Shown here piece by piece: positions 25,603 through 36,900 of a DNA stretch of 64,000 bases. Made by a program: the position numbers and the translations under genes. The stretch spans positions 3,578,630 through 3,642,629 of the forward strand of contig NW_004624854.1 of assembly GCF_000247695.1 (NCBI RefSeq), written 5' to 3'. The notes beneath the pieces are model-generated. The model saw nothing but the letters and a program-made list of their open reading frames with translations, was not told the DNA's origin and did not search any database. Numbering within the stretch: the stretch's first letter is position 1; every line of letters starts with the position of its first letter. Source of the stretch: Heterocephalus glaber. Its lineage: Eukaryota; Chordata; Mammalia; Rodentia; Bathyergidae.

Positions 25603-26160
25603 GATAGTAAAATTTTCATCTTTACTTTCCCCAAATTGTAATACTATTAGATGAGGAAAACACACTTGCTAGTACAGAGACTCTTTGGTGTGGTATTAAT
25701 CAGCAATTTCATCACTAGAAAATCAAAGTAAGGTGCTAAACATCTGCTTAACACGTTTTAAGATTTTAGGGAAACCTGATAAAGGATATAATTTAAAACA
25801 GCAATAAAGAGAGAAGATGAGACAGAATGAGAAAGAGGTGATTGCAATTGGGGTAGTAGATTACTCTCAGACTAAAAAATTTTATGAATTATCACCTTCA
25901 TTGCTTTAGGATAGCATTCAGAGTGAACGCCAGGTTTAAGACTATTAATTATTTCCCCTTTACTTGGCATCAGAGTCACATGCTATAATTCTAGAAATCG
26001 AGTTTCTGGACCATCCCATATCCTCCATAATGCCACTAAACTGAAGAACCATTAGACATTCTTCAATGTCCAAAGAAATCCATGTGAGGAGATCTACTTA
26101 AAATGACCCATGTCCTGTGATTCTGTAACACGTTGGTGTCACTTATGAGAAAACTAATGG
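25603..26160. other. Unclassified DNA
   Basis: Nothing recognised; no credible open frame. Confidence 0.5.
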
Positions 26161-26600
26161 AAGAGATAACCACAATTTGCAAACATCTCTCCAGCCGAGG
26201 GGAAGGACGCTGCCATTCTACACTGAGGACATCCTTCTCCCAGCGGACGCCTGCTGGGGCGACTGTCCAGTCCACACCCTGTGTTGTCCCCTCCCTTTAG
26301 GTCTGGGCTGGGTGGATCCAGCGCCACTGAGACACTGTGACATCTGCCCCCAGAGAAGATGACCAGAAGACTGGCTTGCAGCTGGCAGTAAGCCCGCTCT
26401 GGGCCGAGACTTTCCCTATGCCAACAGCCATGTCCCTGCAAGAGCCAGTGAGAATTCAAGGCCCTCAGACCAAAAGCCATCAAGGAGCTGAATTCTTCCA
26501 AGAAACACAAATAAACTGGGAAATGGTAGATCCATGCTCCCTGAGCTGTCAGGTGAGAAACCGGTGCAGGGAGACTTCCTGCCTATGACCCTACGTTCCT
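26161..26600. other. GC-richer block, possibly a decayed LTR
   Basis: Contrasts with AT-rich flanks. Part of it (tgccaacagccatgtccctg near 26418 and agctgaattcttcc near 26480) weakly recalls the middle of MLT1-type LTRs on +, but the diagnostic 3' end is missing. Frames of 61-118 codons on both strands show no protein motif. I would not call a gene. Confidence 0.3.
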
Positions 26601-28029
26601 TTTAACAGAGAGAAACGCAAATAAGACACAGGCCAGGCTTCAGGTCCCTAGAGAAAACTGCTGTCTTCCAGGTTGCAGGGCAACTGTTGTCCTCTTAGAA
26701 TCACAGGAGAAATTCAGGCAGGAAGATGGAGATGCAGGAAGTGCTCATCACTCCAAAACTCTCTTTGTTAGATACACGGAAATCGAGGAGCACCCCACAA
26801 AGTCTGCCACACCATTCTCATAAGATTCTGAGGGGAAAATGTTTAAAAAGTACTTGACGTTTTTGACATATTAATCAAAATAAGGATTCTGATTACAGTT
26901 GAAAATAAAAACTAATCTGAGTTGAAGTCTGCGATTCATTTGATGAAAAACCACAATCATTCTTCAATAATTAAAATTTATTAAATTTTGAGCATTATGG
27001 ATAAAAATACCTTAAGAGAGAACATGCACTGAGAAAATTTAAATCTCATTATATTACAAACGGTAATGAAAACTTTCCAATGATGTGCTGAAGTAGATGT
27101 TGATAATGAAATGCTGAATATGAAGCTTACTTGAAAATTTATCATCCCTATTAAGAAGACAAAGGTAAAATTTAGAATTTTATATGTTAATAGGCAAAAT
27201 AATGTAATATATATAATATAAAATTTTGTGCTAAAATATTTAATTTCATAAACCAAAACAGTATCAAAATTTAATATACATTTGTTAATATATCTGAATA
27301 GATCAGTAATTATAAAACAAACATTTTGAATTAATTATCTCAAGATTTGTACATCTTTGGATTCGTTTCAAGAGTAAATTTATTCTGCACTTCAGAGTTA
27401 ATATAAGGAATAATAAAAATTTCATCCTACTTAAATATTGCTGAAATCTAAAATAAGAACTTTTTGTATTATTTCATGAATGTACACTAAAACTGTCAGC
27501 AAAAACTCTAAAAAAATACACAAAGGACACCTCAAAATAAGACTACACTTATTACCTATGAAAATCACAAGCATAAAGTAAATATCAGCCAATTATCTCA
27601 CCCAATGTGATGTATTAAATGAATTACATGGCAAGTTGAGAAGATAACTTTTGAGAATACGAATTCATCACATTTAGGAAATCTCGTTATCAGAAAACAT
27701 ATGAAAAGAAAATAGCTTTGTATAGCCAAAAATATTTGGTAATATTCTTACCCATTCTTGAGCTGAATATACGTAATTTTGCCTTCAATAGTATTTACAT
27801 TGTCTCTCTCATGACGAATATCAGCATAATGATTAATGATTAAACACTAGGGCCATTTCCATTGAAGGCAGGGAAGTCTTGCTTACAATAAAAGTTATTT
27901 AGTATATTGATATGCTTTAAAATCAACTATAAATAAAATTTAGTAGACCTACTTATTTGGCAAGATATGAAATTTATTCAAATGTTAACCTTTCTGCCTC
28001 ACATCAATAAGAATAGGTACATTCCTATT
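26601..28029. other. Unclassified AT-rich DNA
   Basis: No gene or repeat recognised. Very AT-rich from 26940 to 27300. Confidence 0.55.
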
Positions 28030-28120
28030 GGACTGGTAAAGTAGCTGACAGGTACAGTGCTTTCCTTCCATGCACAAGGTCCTGGGTTCAATCTCCAGCA
28101 TCAACAAAGAAGAAAAAAAT
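28030..28120 (+). repeat. ID-family SINE, older type
   Basis: Reads ggactggtaaagtagctgac, then ccatgcacaaggtcctgggttcaatctcc ending agcatc and an A-rich tail. The B box (gggttcaatctcc) is well kept, while the A box is weak. It differs from the other ID copies in its middle, so it may be an older subfamily or the right half of a B1-dID that lost its B1 part. Confidence 0.75.
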
Positions 28121-28750
28121 TCATATGTGACCAATAGTATATTTCTTATCATTGGCAGTAAGTATCATTTAGATTTTGGAGAAAAGTGGCATACAAAAAA
28201 AACAGGATAGGTTCTGGAAAATGGTAAGAAAAGTTTGATTTTGGTATCACTCAGTTCCATTGGAAGGGATCCAACATCATACTTTATCTTCATAAATTAT
28301 AGTCCATGCTCAGGCTTTAACGGATCTCCCACCCATCTATTTCTATTTTATCAATCATTGAACATTTGCTTTGGATCCATTTTCTCAGAACACTAATATA
28401 GAAATTTGCTTAACTAATTCAATTTATGTCTTAATGACATAAATGTATTCACCTGGCTACCTATGTTTGATTTTTAACAAAGATTTTAAAGGAATATATT
28501 TAAGTTAAAGGGGAAGTAATAATATCAGAACAAAAAATAGGGTAGGGTAGACTTTGAGTGAAACAGAATTCACTTTAATTACAAACTATTCATGCCTTTC
28601 CTTGGTATCTTATAAAATTAGGGCAAAACACAAATACTGAAATAGACCATTTTCATAAATTATTCAAACCGATAGAAAGTCTCCTGGCTCTAGGTCAAGG
28701 CAGAGGTTTTTTCAACTTGATGCCAAGAAATCAGCTCATAAAGAGAAAAT
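28121..28750. other. Unclassified DNA
   Basis: No gene or repeat recognised. Confidence 0.5.
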
Positions 28751-29018
28751 GGGAAAAAGGAATCTGTATCAACAATAAAAGTATCCTTTAAAAAGCCAAC
28801 TAAAATATAGAATGATAACCTGCAGACTGGAAGAAAATATTTGGAAGCTAAATTATTTGACAAAGACTTATATGGAGAATCAGGATATAAAACCTCTTGA
28901 AACTTAATAGTAACCCCCCCCGGGAAAAGGTATGAACATACATTATTCCCCCTGAGAAAGATATACAGATAATAATTCAGGGTGTGACAAGATGTACAAT
29001 ATCAATCAATAGCTGCTA

Positions 29019-29110
29019 TAGGGTGAGGAATTTAGCTCAGTGGCACCATGCCTGCCTCACAAGTACAAGGTTGTGAGTTCGATCCCCGGCACCAAAAAAT
29101 AATTAATTAA
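29019..29110 (+). repeat. ID-like SINE inserted in the ancient L1
   Basis: A box tttagctcagtgg, intact-looking B box gagttcgatcccc, ending ccggcaccaaaaaat and an AATT-rich tail. An imperfect duplication (atagctgcta before, ttagcttcta after) flanks it. It splits the L1 remnant, so it is younger. Confidence 0.9.
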
Positions 29111-29396
29111 TTAGCTTCTAGGGAAATAGAAATTAAAAATAAAAAGATATGAGCTAACACTATAGTTCTATAGAAATGGTTTCTAAAAAGCTGTGAGGAT
29201 CCTGAGCAACTGGACTACTCACGTGTTGCTGGGAGGAATGCAAAATGGTAAGACCACTCTAGAAACAGTTTGGAAATTTCCTATAAAAACAAACATGCAA
29301 CTGTTACACAGACCAGCAAAGCACACACTGGTACACCATTCTAGAAAAATAAAAGTGTATTTTTACAAAAAATCTGCACATGAATGATCAAAGCAG

Positions 29397-29452
29397 GTGT
29401 GTGTGTGTATATATATATATATGCATATATATCTCAAATATATATATATATA
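29397..29452. repeat. TG/TA microsatellite in L1
   Basis: A short (TG)n run followed by two (TA)n runs, separated by gcatatatatctcaaa. It lies within the L1 3' region. Confidence 0.85.
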
Positions 29453-29659
29453 ATGTATAAATATACATATGACTGAGAACAATGCAACAGGTGAGTGTTT
29501 AAATAACACACACCTTGGAACACCACTCCGCAGTGAAAACGAATGCATTACTGATTAGCAGCGAATTGGATGAGGGTGCCAATTTAAGCCCAACCTAGGC
29601 AACTAAATGGCTTGGCATAAATCTACCTCACAGTAAATAATAATGATAATAATAATAGT

Positions 29660-29738
29660 AGGGCTTAGGCTGTAGCCCAGTGCAAAGGCCCTAGGTTCAC
29701 TCTCCATGCCAATAGATAAACAAACAAATAAACAAATA
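29660..29738 (+). repeat. Degraded ID-type SINE half
   Basis: Shows gggcttaggctgtagcccag (A box region), ccctaggttcactctcc (B box region) and a tail of AAAC/AAAT units. It is shorter than a full ID element by an internal deletion. It could also be the ID half of a B1-dID. Confidence 0.6.
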
Positions 29739-29739
29739 C

Positions 29740-30017
29740 ATAACGGAACGTCAGTTTCCAGCGCCCAAACACTGGGATTCCATCTGTACGCCACGCTGAG
29801 CTGATGCCCGCATTGGGAGAGAGAGCGGTCCGTGGTCCCTCGGGCTACAGAGCAGGGGAGGAGCGCCCGGAACAATTCTTTGAGCACTGGTGGTCTCCTG
29901 GGCCTTGGCCATAGCAGTCCCCGCGCCAGGCCCTAACCCGAACGCAGGCTTCAAGGTACTCACTTGGAGAGGCTGGGAAAGGGCCATAGGATGGCTGCAT
30001 GATGTCTACATCTGCAT
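29740..30017 (-). other. CpG-rich unique block with exon-like segment
   Basis: On the minus strand, bases 30017 down to 29964 form a 54-bp segment preceded by a pyrimidine-leaning stretch ending ttcatctcag and followed by gtgagtac, a strong match to a 5' splice site except for A at the last exon base. One frame through it is open and reads ADVDIMQPSYGPFPASP, varied and not repeat-like. The DNA downstream on that strand, to 29740, is CpG-rich (gcgcgg, ttcggg, gggcgc), unlike nearly everything else in the window. I recognise no gene. Old pseudogene or chance are the alternatives. Confidence 0.3.
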
Positions 30018-31764
30018 CTGAGATGAAAATCATGAGAAAACGATTAAAATTTTAATCTAAAATGAACGGAATAGAAGATCTGGTGTGGCCTAGTAGATCA
30101 GAATAGGTGTTTACTGCCTAGGGTAACTTACTTGGATTTAGAATTAGTGTTTCCTTCCAAACATGGTAAAGACCCGCGACTTTCAAAGAGAAATTAGTGC
30201 ATCATTTGCACTTCATTTAAAACTGACACCACTATTTAAGAAAAGGATTCCTATTTTAATGCACATTGCATTCTATCTCTCAGTTTTATCCTATCCTCCT
30301 CACCTGACAGGCTGTATTCAGGAACACCATTTTCTGTGCCCCAAATATCTAGAACTGTATGAGGCATTTTGTACAATCAAAATAAAATTATAGGGAATGA
30401 TTGAATAAATTGAAGGCTGTCGGTTCAATATTATAAGCAGCAATAAATTATTACATTGATGAATTCAGTAAGGGCAAAACAAAAATAATTATCAAGTTGA
30501 ATAGCAGGTCTCGTCTTCTACACTCCAGCTACTGCTTGGTTACCTGAAACATTTGCTACTTGATTTATCGGAACGCCTCTCCTTTTCTGTGTGAGAGTTA
30601 TTCATTTAGAAGCCTCCCACTACTTCATATTCATATGGAGGAAAAACTCTGCATGGATAAAGGAGAGAGTAGAGGTATATATCCTACAATGACAATGTCA
30701 TATTTAAAAGCAAAAGTACAAAAAACTATTCTAACATAAAGCTGATCTAATCAGTGCATAATGATTTAACTATTTAAGGCTCCATAACTGTCCCTGCATG
30801 GAGGAGGAATGAGGACTCTCCATGGATTATCCACTTTTCCATAAAGGTTAAATTATTGTCATTTATTCTGCCTAAATCTCATAATAGTATCCCAACTTTG
30901 TGAAGGAACTATGTATGACTCTGCATGATATATAATTTTTATTAGCATTCATCTTTGCAAAATGGCAGGAAAAATGTTCGTATACTGTCTGATAATTAAT
31001 ACCAAGCATTAGAATGTAGGAGGAAATTGTGGTAAGTTTGGAAATGGAAAAAATTACTCAGTGTCTTCAACAGAAAAATGTACATAGCTTCCCACTCTGC
31101 GTCAAGGTTATCTGACTCTTGGCAGTTTCATCATTATGTCCTTGTTTCCACACTATTTACAATTTTGTAAGTTATAAGTAATAGCAGTGAAAATAATTCC
31201 TGCTCAAAGTCATATAAATAAATTCAGATCCAAGAGAAAAGATCCCTACCCTCATGAAGAAATCCAATTCTGGCTTTACATTAAAAGTTTTTTCCTATGT
31301 AAGTTTTTGAATTTAAAAACCAAATTACTGTAAGCTGGTTTAACATCTGATTGATACATTACTCAAATGAAATTTTGAAAATGTTCATTTTATTTTTTTA
31401 TAAGTTATAAAATTTTATCAATTTTGGTGAAATTATTCTTCAAGTATAAATAAAATTTCAGTACAGAACAGACTAAAGTCTAGTAATACTCAGCTACAAG
31501 AGCCTTCTTTCTGATTTGATATCCAACTATCAGTTTTATGAAATGTAAATAAAAGCAAACATCCCCTAGAAGAACTAAAGACAAACAAATAAAACACCTG
31601 GCCACACTAGATATTAGAAAGATATCAGAGTCCTCATACATTCTCCCTTGAATTTAAAATGCCAAACCAATTTAAAAACAGCCAATTTCTTATAAAAATT
31701 ATAGGAACACATATCTTATAAAAACACATATCTACCTGGTAACTTGGAATGTCATTTCGAGGAG
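30018..31764. other. Unclassified DNA
   Basis: No gene or repeat recognised. The 76-codon + frame at 30163-30393 has no motif. Confidence 0.5.
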
Positions 31765-31965
31765 TTTATCTATTGAAAATGATGGAGCCAAAAACTGAAA
31801 CATTCCATATATCCATCAATAGCAGATGGAATCAACTGTGGCACATTCATAAACTGACATTCTACTCATCAATAGAAAAGGCAATATGCATATACATTAA
31901 GAACACCATTGCACACAAAATCGCTATATCTGATCCCATTTATCTTAAGTTCTAGATGAGGGCTC
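31765..31965 (+). mobile_element. Ancient LINE-1 3' fragment
   Basis: Matches the L1M/HAL1 3' region in order: catatatccatcaatagcag, gaatcaactgtggcacattc, a tract equivalent to the 'few atg caa' block near 31875-31900, and tctgatcccatttatcttaag. It is diverged. The 68-codon open frame on + here is repeat-derived. Confidence 0.6.
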
Positions 31966-32855
31966 CAAGCTAACATATCATTTGGCTGGGCCTATGGGTC
32001 TGCATAGGAGAAATGTCTCAGCTTCCTATCTCTGGACTGAGATAATCTCCCACAATGTGAATAAATGTATTGCACTTCCTGAAGTCTGGCTCATGTGATT
32101 CACCCAAAGTACAATTAGATTTGCCCGTATTTGATGCTTATAAATAATAATTAGTCTTGAAAAGTAAACTTTGGACTCTATAGCACCTCTCTAGATTTCT
32201 CTGTGTATAAATAGAATCTCTAAATTATACTTAATATTGTGATTTCTAAGTAGAAAATAATATACATAGATAGACACAGTTTTCTTTTGCCTCTCAATTG
32301 CTCCTTGGTTTTAATGTAAAAGTGCAGAGTTGACAAATAAGAACATATCAGAGGTTCCTCCTGAACTGATTCTGATTTCTAGAGGTGCATAATTATCAGT
32401 TGCTTAATTTTCCAGGCTTTGAAGAGAGTGATAAGACAAATATATGTTTAAAACCTGTCCCTCCCTCCCTCACAGTGCTCAGAAATAAATCCCCAATGTA
32501 AAAGTGTCCCATACTTAAAATGGGAAATGCTTCAAAATATAATGAAATAAAGATCAAATATTTATCAGCTGAAAAATAAGAGTTGAAAACACAGCTCAAT
32601 TACCCAGTAGTATGCACATATCTTGTTGCAAATGAGCACAGTGTGGTATTATGGGTAAGTTTGACAAGAAGTCATTGAAGCTTGCAAAATGGCCCTTCAA
32701 TTCATGGAGCTCAGGCCAAAAGTGGTGGAAACATTTAAAGAAATGACCCAGCTACCTCACTACCCACCTTGGCCTGTTTCTGAATCATCATTATTTAAAC
32801 TTGAAGAGACAGGGTCTAAAAGAAACACAACACCAGACAGCTACACAACACCACA
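31966..32855. other. Unclassified DNA
   Basis: No gene or repeat recognised. The 73-codon + frame at 32689-32910 runs into an LTR and is not supported as a gene. Confidence 0.5.
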
Positions 32856-32859
32856 CACT

Positions 32860-33188
32860 CATAATTTAAAGGAGAAGACATTTATTTTGGCTCTCAGTTT
32901 CAGGTCATGATCAGCTGGCTGCAAAGCAAAGAACAGGGTACCAGAGGGGTACGAGAGAGGGTAAGATGCTCACCTCATGGCATTCAGGAAGCAGACAAGA
33001 GAGGAGCCATGGAAGGACATACTCCTTCCAGGTCACAACCACTGTGACCTGCCTCTGTGACCAGAGCACATAGAGCTATGAACTCATTAAAGAATAAGCC
33101 CACTGATGCATGTAGTACCTTCATGATCCAACCACCTTCCACACAGAGAAAAGTTTAGGAGAACCTCTTAGATCTAAACCACGACACA
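32860..33188 (-). mobile_element. ERVL-MaLR LTR (MST/MT/ORR1-like)
   Basis: Second copy of the minus-oriented LTR type. It has aatttaaaggagaagacatttat, ctcagtttcaggtcatgatc agctggctg, gctcacctcatggcattcagg, ccttcatgatccaaccacc and the far end tagatctaaaccacgac. The landmark order is the same as at 8.4 kb. No coding potential. Confidence 0.65.
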
Positions 33189-34330
33189 CAGCTACAGAGC
33201 ATCAATAAATGTGAGATGAAAAGTCACTCTTAGCTTGAGCGGAATAATCCAGACAAGTGTCTCGCTAGGTGATTTTGTCCGTGTGGGAGCATCGGAGTGC
33301 AATTACACAAACTAAGGGGACCATGGAGTCACTTTCTTGGAACTTCCATTGGGGCCATCATTGACTGTAATGTTGTTACAAGGTACATGTCTGCTTGGTG
33401 AGACACAAAATAAGTATATCAACATGTTTCTAGTGCCCCATCATTTGACATCTTCCAACTGTATCTGGCTCCCATATAAGCAGTGGGAGGAAACATAAGT
33501 GCTACCTTTAAAGGTGATCATGGGTATCAAACCTTCACAAAGGAGGCAAAAAACACACAGACTCAGGCAGCTTAAAATCTACTATCTTATCTTACCCAAG
33601 ACTTAGGTACATGTGGCTCTCAAGCACAAACACTGAAGTGAATTGTAAATGTTCTTCCAAGTTTCTTCATAGGATAAGTAAAGAACATATAGTTATCCCC
33701 ATAAAACCAAAATTTTTTACATTTAAAAATTCTTCATGAATTTATTCATTTCAAAAAGTATTATGCATGGATATTTTTTAAATCACCTACAAACAAACAA
33801 AACATCACCTACAAACAATCAGCTGTAGAAGAGGATTCTATCAAGTGCTGGAGCAGAAGACAGGAGGAAAACCAACATCATTGAGTTGATAGGAAAGGTG
33901 TGGTGCTTGAAGTCTGTACCTGATGACTTGAGCCCTGTGCCAAAGCAACAGAAAGACATTCCATGGTCCTGCTGTGTTGCATACGTGGACTGTCGGTATT
34001 TGTACTAAGAGCTGTAATCTGGCCGGTGTGACAGGTATGAAAAGTGAGAGGAATAGACAGTCCACTGAAACAAGCCAGATGCAGTGACAGCTCAGTGGCA
34101 ATGAACTCAGAAAGTGAGCATGGCTTGTTTTCCAGACACCATTATCCAAAGTGGAAACACGGATAATGATGGTTCTGCGAAAGCGAAAATATAAGTTTTA
34201 ATGTGTTAAATGTAGTAGCTCCAGAAAACAAGGAAAAACCAAAATAAATAAAAATAACCAACTGACGCATGCCAAAGGACACAGAAGGGAACTTGAAAAG
34301 GCTCCCTCATGCTAAATTTGTGACAATGAG
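33189..34330. other. Unclassified DNA
   Basis: No gene. The stretch 33275-33350 (gtgattttgtccgtgtggg, ttacacaaactaagg) faintly recalls a medium-copy mammalian repeat that I cannot name with confidence. The 102-codon minus frame 33841-34149 shows no recognisable domain. Confidence 0.4.
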
Positions 34331-34342
34331 CATATCAAACCA

Positions 34343-34422
34343 TTTTTTTTGTATCGGGGATCAAACTTGGGACCTTGCTCTTGGGAGGTAGGTGCCAGAA
34401 CCACTGAGCTAAGTCCCTTGCC
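34343..34422 (-). repeat. ID-like SINE
   Basis: Reversed copy: T run, gtatcggggatcaaacttgg (B box reversed), then ccactgagctaagtcccttg (A box reversed). A 7-bp duplication, caaacca, lies at 34336-34342 and 34423-34429. Body complete. Confidence 0.9.
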
Positions 34423-34720
34423 CAAACCAAAACTTTTTAAACATAAGAGGAAACAACCTCCTAATCAGTGAAAACCTGAATAAAAAAATGTTCATCACAA
34501 TATTTAACAAAGTAATAAAGAAAATAGGAAACTTCTTCCGAAAAAGTAGCAGCTACTGATTAGAAAACTATCATTTTGCAACTCCCACATTTAATAATGA
34601 CTCCATTGAGTTTCATCAAGATCCGGGAAAGCCCTGAGGAGTAGGCATTACATATTTGGACTGAGAGGCCCGGAACCTCAGCTTGGATCCCTTCTCAGTC
34701 TGAGCCACAGAGCTTTCTAG

Positions 34721-34758
34721 CAGCAGTGTCTTGGACAGCAGTGTCTTGGACAGCAGTG
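34721..34758. repeat. 15-bp tandem repeat, 2.5 copies
   Basis: The unit cagcagtgtcttgga occurs at 34721-34735 and 34736-34750, with a partial third copy. In one minus-strand frame it gives a repeated SKTLL. Confidence 0.95.
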
Positions 34759-35965
34759 ACACGGCCCCGCCCCTACACCACACCCACCTCTGGGGGAACA
34801 CTGTGACTCATTCTACACAGCTCCTCTCCTCCAAGCCACAGAAGCAGCAGCAATAAGGATGAATGGAGCATCGTGTTTCACCAGCTGGAATATCCTGCTC
34901 TCCATTCTCATCCACCTCAGCTAAGGTGAACTGAGTCTCCAGCCCACATATCTCCAAAACTGAGAGCAGAGAGTTCAACAACTGTGGGCAGTGAGAAGCC
35001 ACTTAGCGCTAATGACCTCTGCTCCATTACAAGGCCTCTCCTTCCAGCCAATCAATATGTCCCAGGAAGAAACTCTCAGACCCTGCAAACTGCTCAGGTG
35101 GGTTTTGCCCTGGAAGATAAAAGAGTTTACAAGAAAGAAAAATACATTCAGAATGCCTGGTAAAGGGAGTGCCCAATAAGCTGAATAAGAGATAGAGCCA
35201 AAAGGTTAAGGGGGAAAAAAATAAAAGGTTAAAAAAGCAAGTTCCATGATTTTAACTTCTTGATGGGGAAAGGCAGCTCCTTTCTGTAAAGCAAGAAATA
35301 CTGTATTTGTTTGTACACTCAGCTCACCAAGAGTCCTTTGCGTGTACTAATGGAGTTAGAGTACCAAGCTGCTGACAGCCCAGCATCCTTCCCAAAAGAC
35401 AAACTGCCATGCTGTGTGAGAATTAGCTGGCTCCTCTCACCATCCGTCCTAGTCATGCCATTCTTCAGGAGGAGCTCACACACACTGGCTCCTGCAATGT
35501 GTCCAGAGCCTATATGAAGGTGGCCTGAAGCAATGTGTCTCGTGGTGTAAATAATGATGTAAATTCCACAAACCCACACTGCTTGGGGGGTTGAAAGAGA
35601 TCATGGATGAAAAGCCAAAAACCAAGTTGAAGAAATGGAAGAGCTAATTTAGAGAAGGAAACTGAAATATGAGTGAGCAGGAGGTAACTGGCATCTTGGA
35701 GCTCAGATATAAAAGGGTGTATGTGAGAAGAATAAAGAACACAGTCCTGAGTGGGACTTAAGATTTTCCAAATAAGCAAGACCAAAACATTGCACAAACA
35801 GGCTACCAAAACCTTGGAGAGGGAACTGCCTGGATAAAGGGAAATGGATTCAGAAGCATTTTGCAGGCACAGAGCTTCAAAATGTTGCAGTCACAAACAG
35901 AGTGTGTCTATGGCACAAAATAATCATAGCAAAGAAGTGCTGAGCTTTCTAGATGCTCCAGCACC

Positions 35966-36017
35966 TCTCTGGCCAAATGGAGATCTGGTTGTCTCTGGCC
36001 AAATGGAGATCGGGTTG
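35966..36017. repeat. 26-bp tandem duplication
   Basis: Two adjacent copies (35966-35991 and 35992-36017) differ at one base, a T to G change in agatctgg versus agatcggg. The unit is not a multiple of three, so any frame across it would shift, which argues against recent coding function. Confidence 0.95.
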
Positions 36018-36900
36018 TCCCTGGAAAAGCAGGTAACAGAAGAGAGGGCCAAGAAGAAGCTGACTGGGCAGTATATGAGGTTGATGGCTCTGATTTGCTC
36101 ATTTGAAAAGACTCTGGACAGTTAACACCACAGGATTCATCTCCTTTCCTCCACAGCAACTCTGTCCATCTCTAGAGCAATAGACCAAGACATCATCACC
36201 GTGAAGGTGACCCTGCAGTGTGACATCAGACTGGACCACCCAGATCGCTGAGGTCCTTTGTGGACTTGCTCAACCAGAAGTGCTCAAGCTCAAGAGCATC
36301 CTTTAGAAGTCTGGAGAGGAGGAGCTGAAAGTCTGGGTGGGGCTTCCCGGAGTTGAGCCATGTGCCTCTCTCTGGGTTCTGTGAAGCAAAGGTGAGCGGC
36401 TTCTATACCACAGCACAGCAAGCTGGTGCTGGGGGCTGCAGCCTCACAGAAGAAAGGTCCCAGAGGTCAAGTTCCCCAACTGCTGGCCCTGCAGTAGCCA
36501 CCGCTGTGCCCACATCCCAATCTCAGCACAAGAGTGAGCCCCATGGACAGGCGCGTGTTCCCTCACAGTCTGGAACCTGAGGATCAGCTGTAACCCGGCC
36601 CTGCCATTGCCCTGCTGACTCATGTGGAACTGACTTGAGTGAAGTCACTTGTAGGGGTGTCAGTGGCCCCATTTTAAGTCATTTTAAACTGTGAAACTCA
36701 GGATGGGGCTGGGGGTGGGGCTCAGGGTGTGCCTGGTCCTGTCACGGGGCCACTTGATCTTTTCAGAGTATGAGCAAGGACTCCTGAGAGCCTGAACTTT
36801 CCTTCCAGCCTGTGTAAGGCTGCCAGGTAATGCCCCTGGCAGCTTTTTCATTCTAGACCTGTTTACATAGGAGGGAGAAGAACCAAAAATAACAATGTGT

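Larger units (their letters stand above)
28755..29600 (+). mobile_element. Ancient LINE-1 (L1M/HAL1-like), 3' part
   Basis: Landmarks of the L1 ORF2 C-terminal and 3' region appear in order on +: gcagactggaagaaaatatttg, acaaagacttatatggagaatc, gagaaagatatacagataat; after the ID insertion, cgtgttgctgggaggaatgc, aaaatggtaagaccactc, agaaacagtttggaaatttcc; then cactccgcagtgaaaacgaatg. The text is heavily diverged, with no open frame of note. It is split by an ID element and by a TG/TA microsatellite. Confidence 0.75.
34430..36900. other. GC-richer unique DNA, no gene identified
   Basis: About 2.5 kb that is less AT-rich than average, with frames of 60-99 codons on both strands. None gives a domain I know. 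Two short tandem duplications lie within it. At 36120-36600 one frame after another is open for 20-70 codons, the way a decayed processed pseudogene would look, and mRNA-like text continues to an AT-rich end near 36900. I cannot name a parent and see no clear poly(A) tract. Confidence 0.3.
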
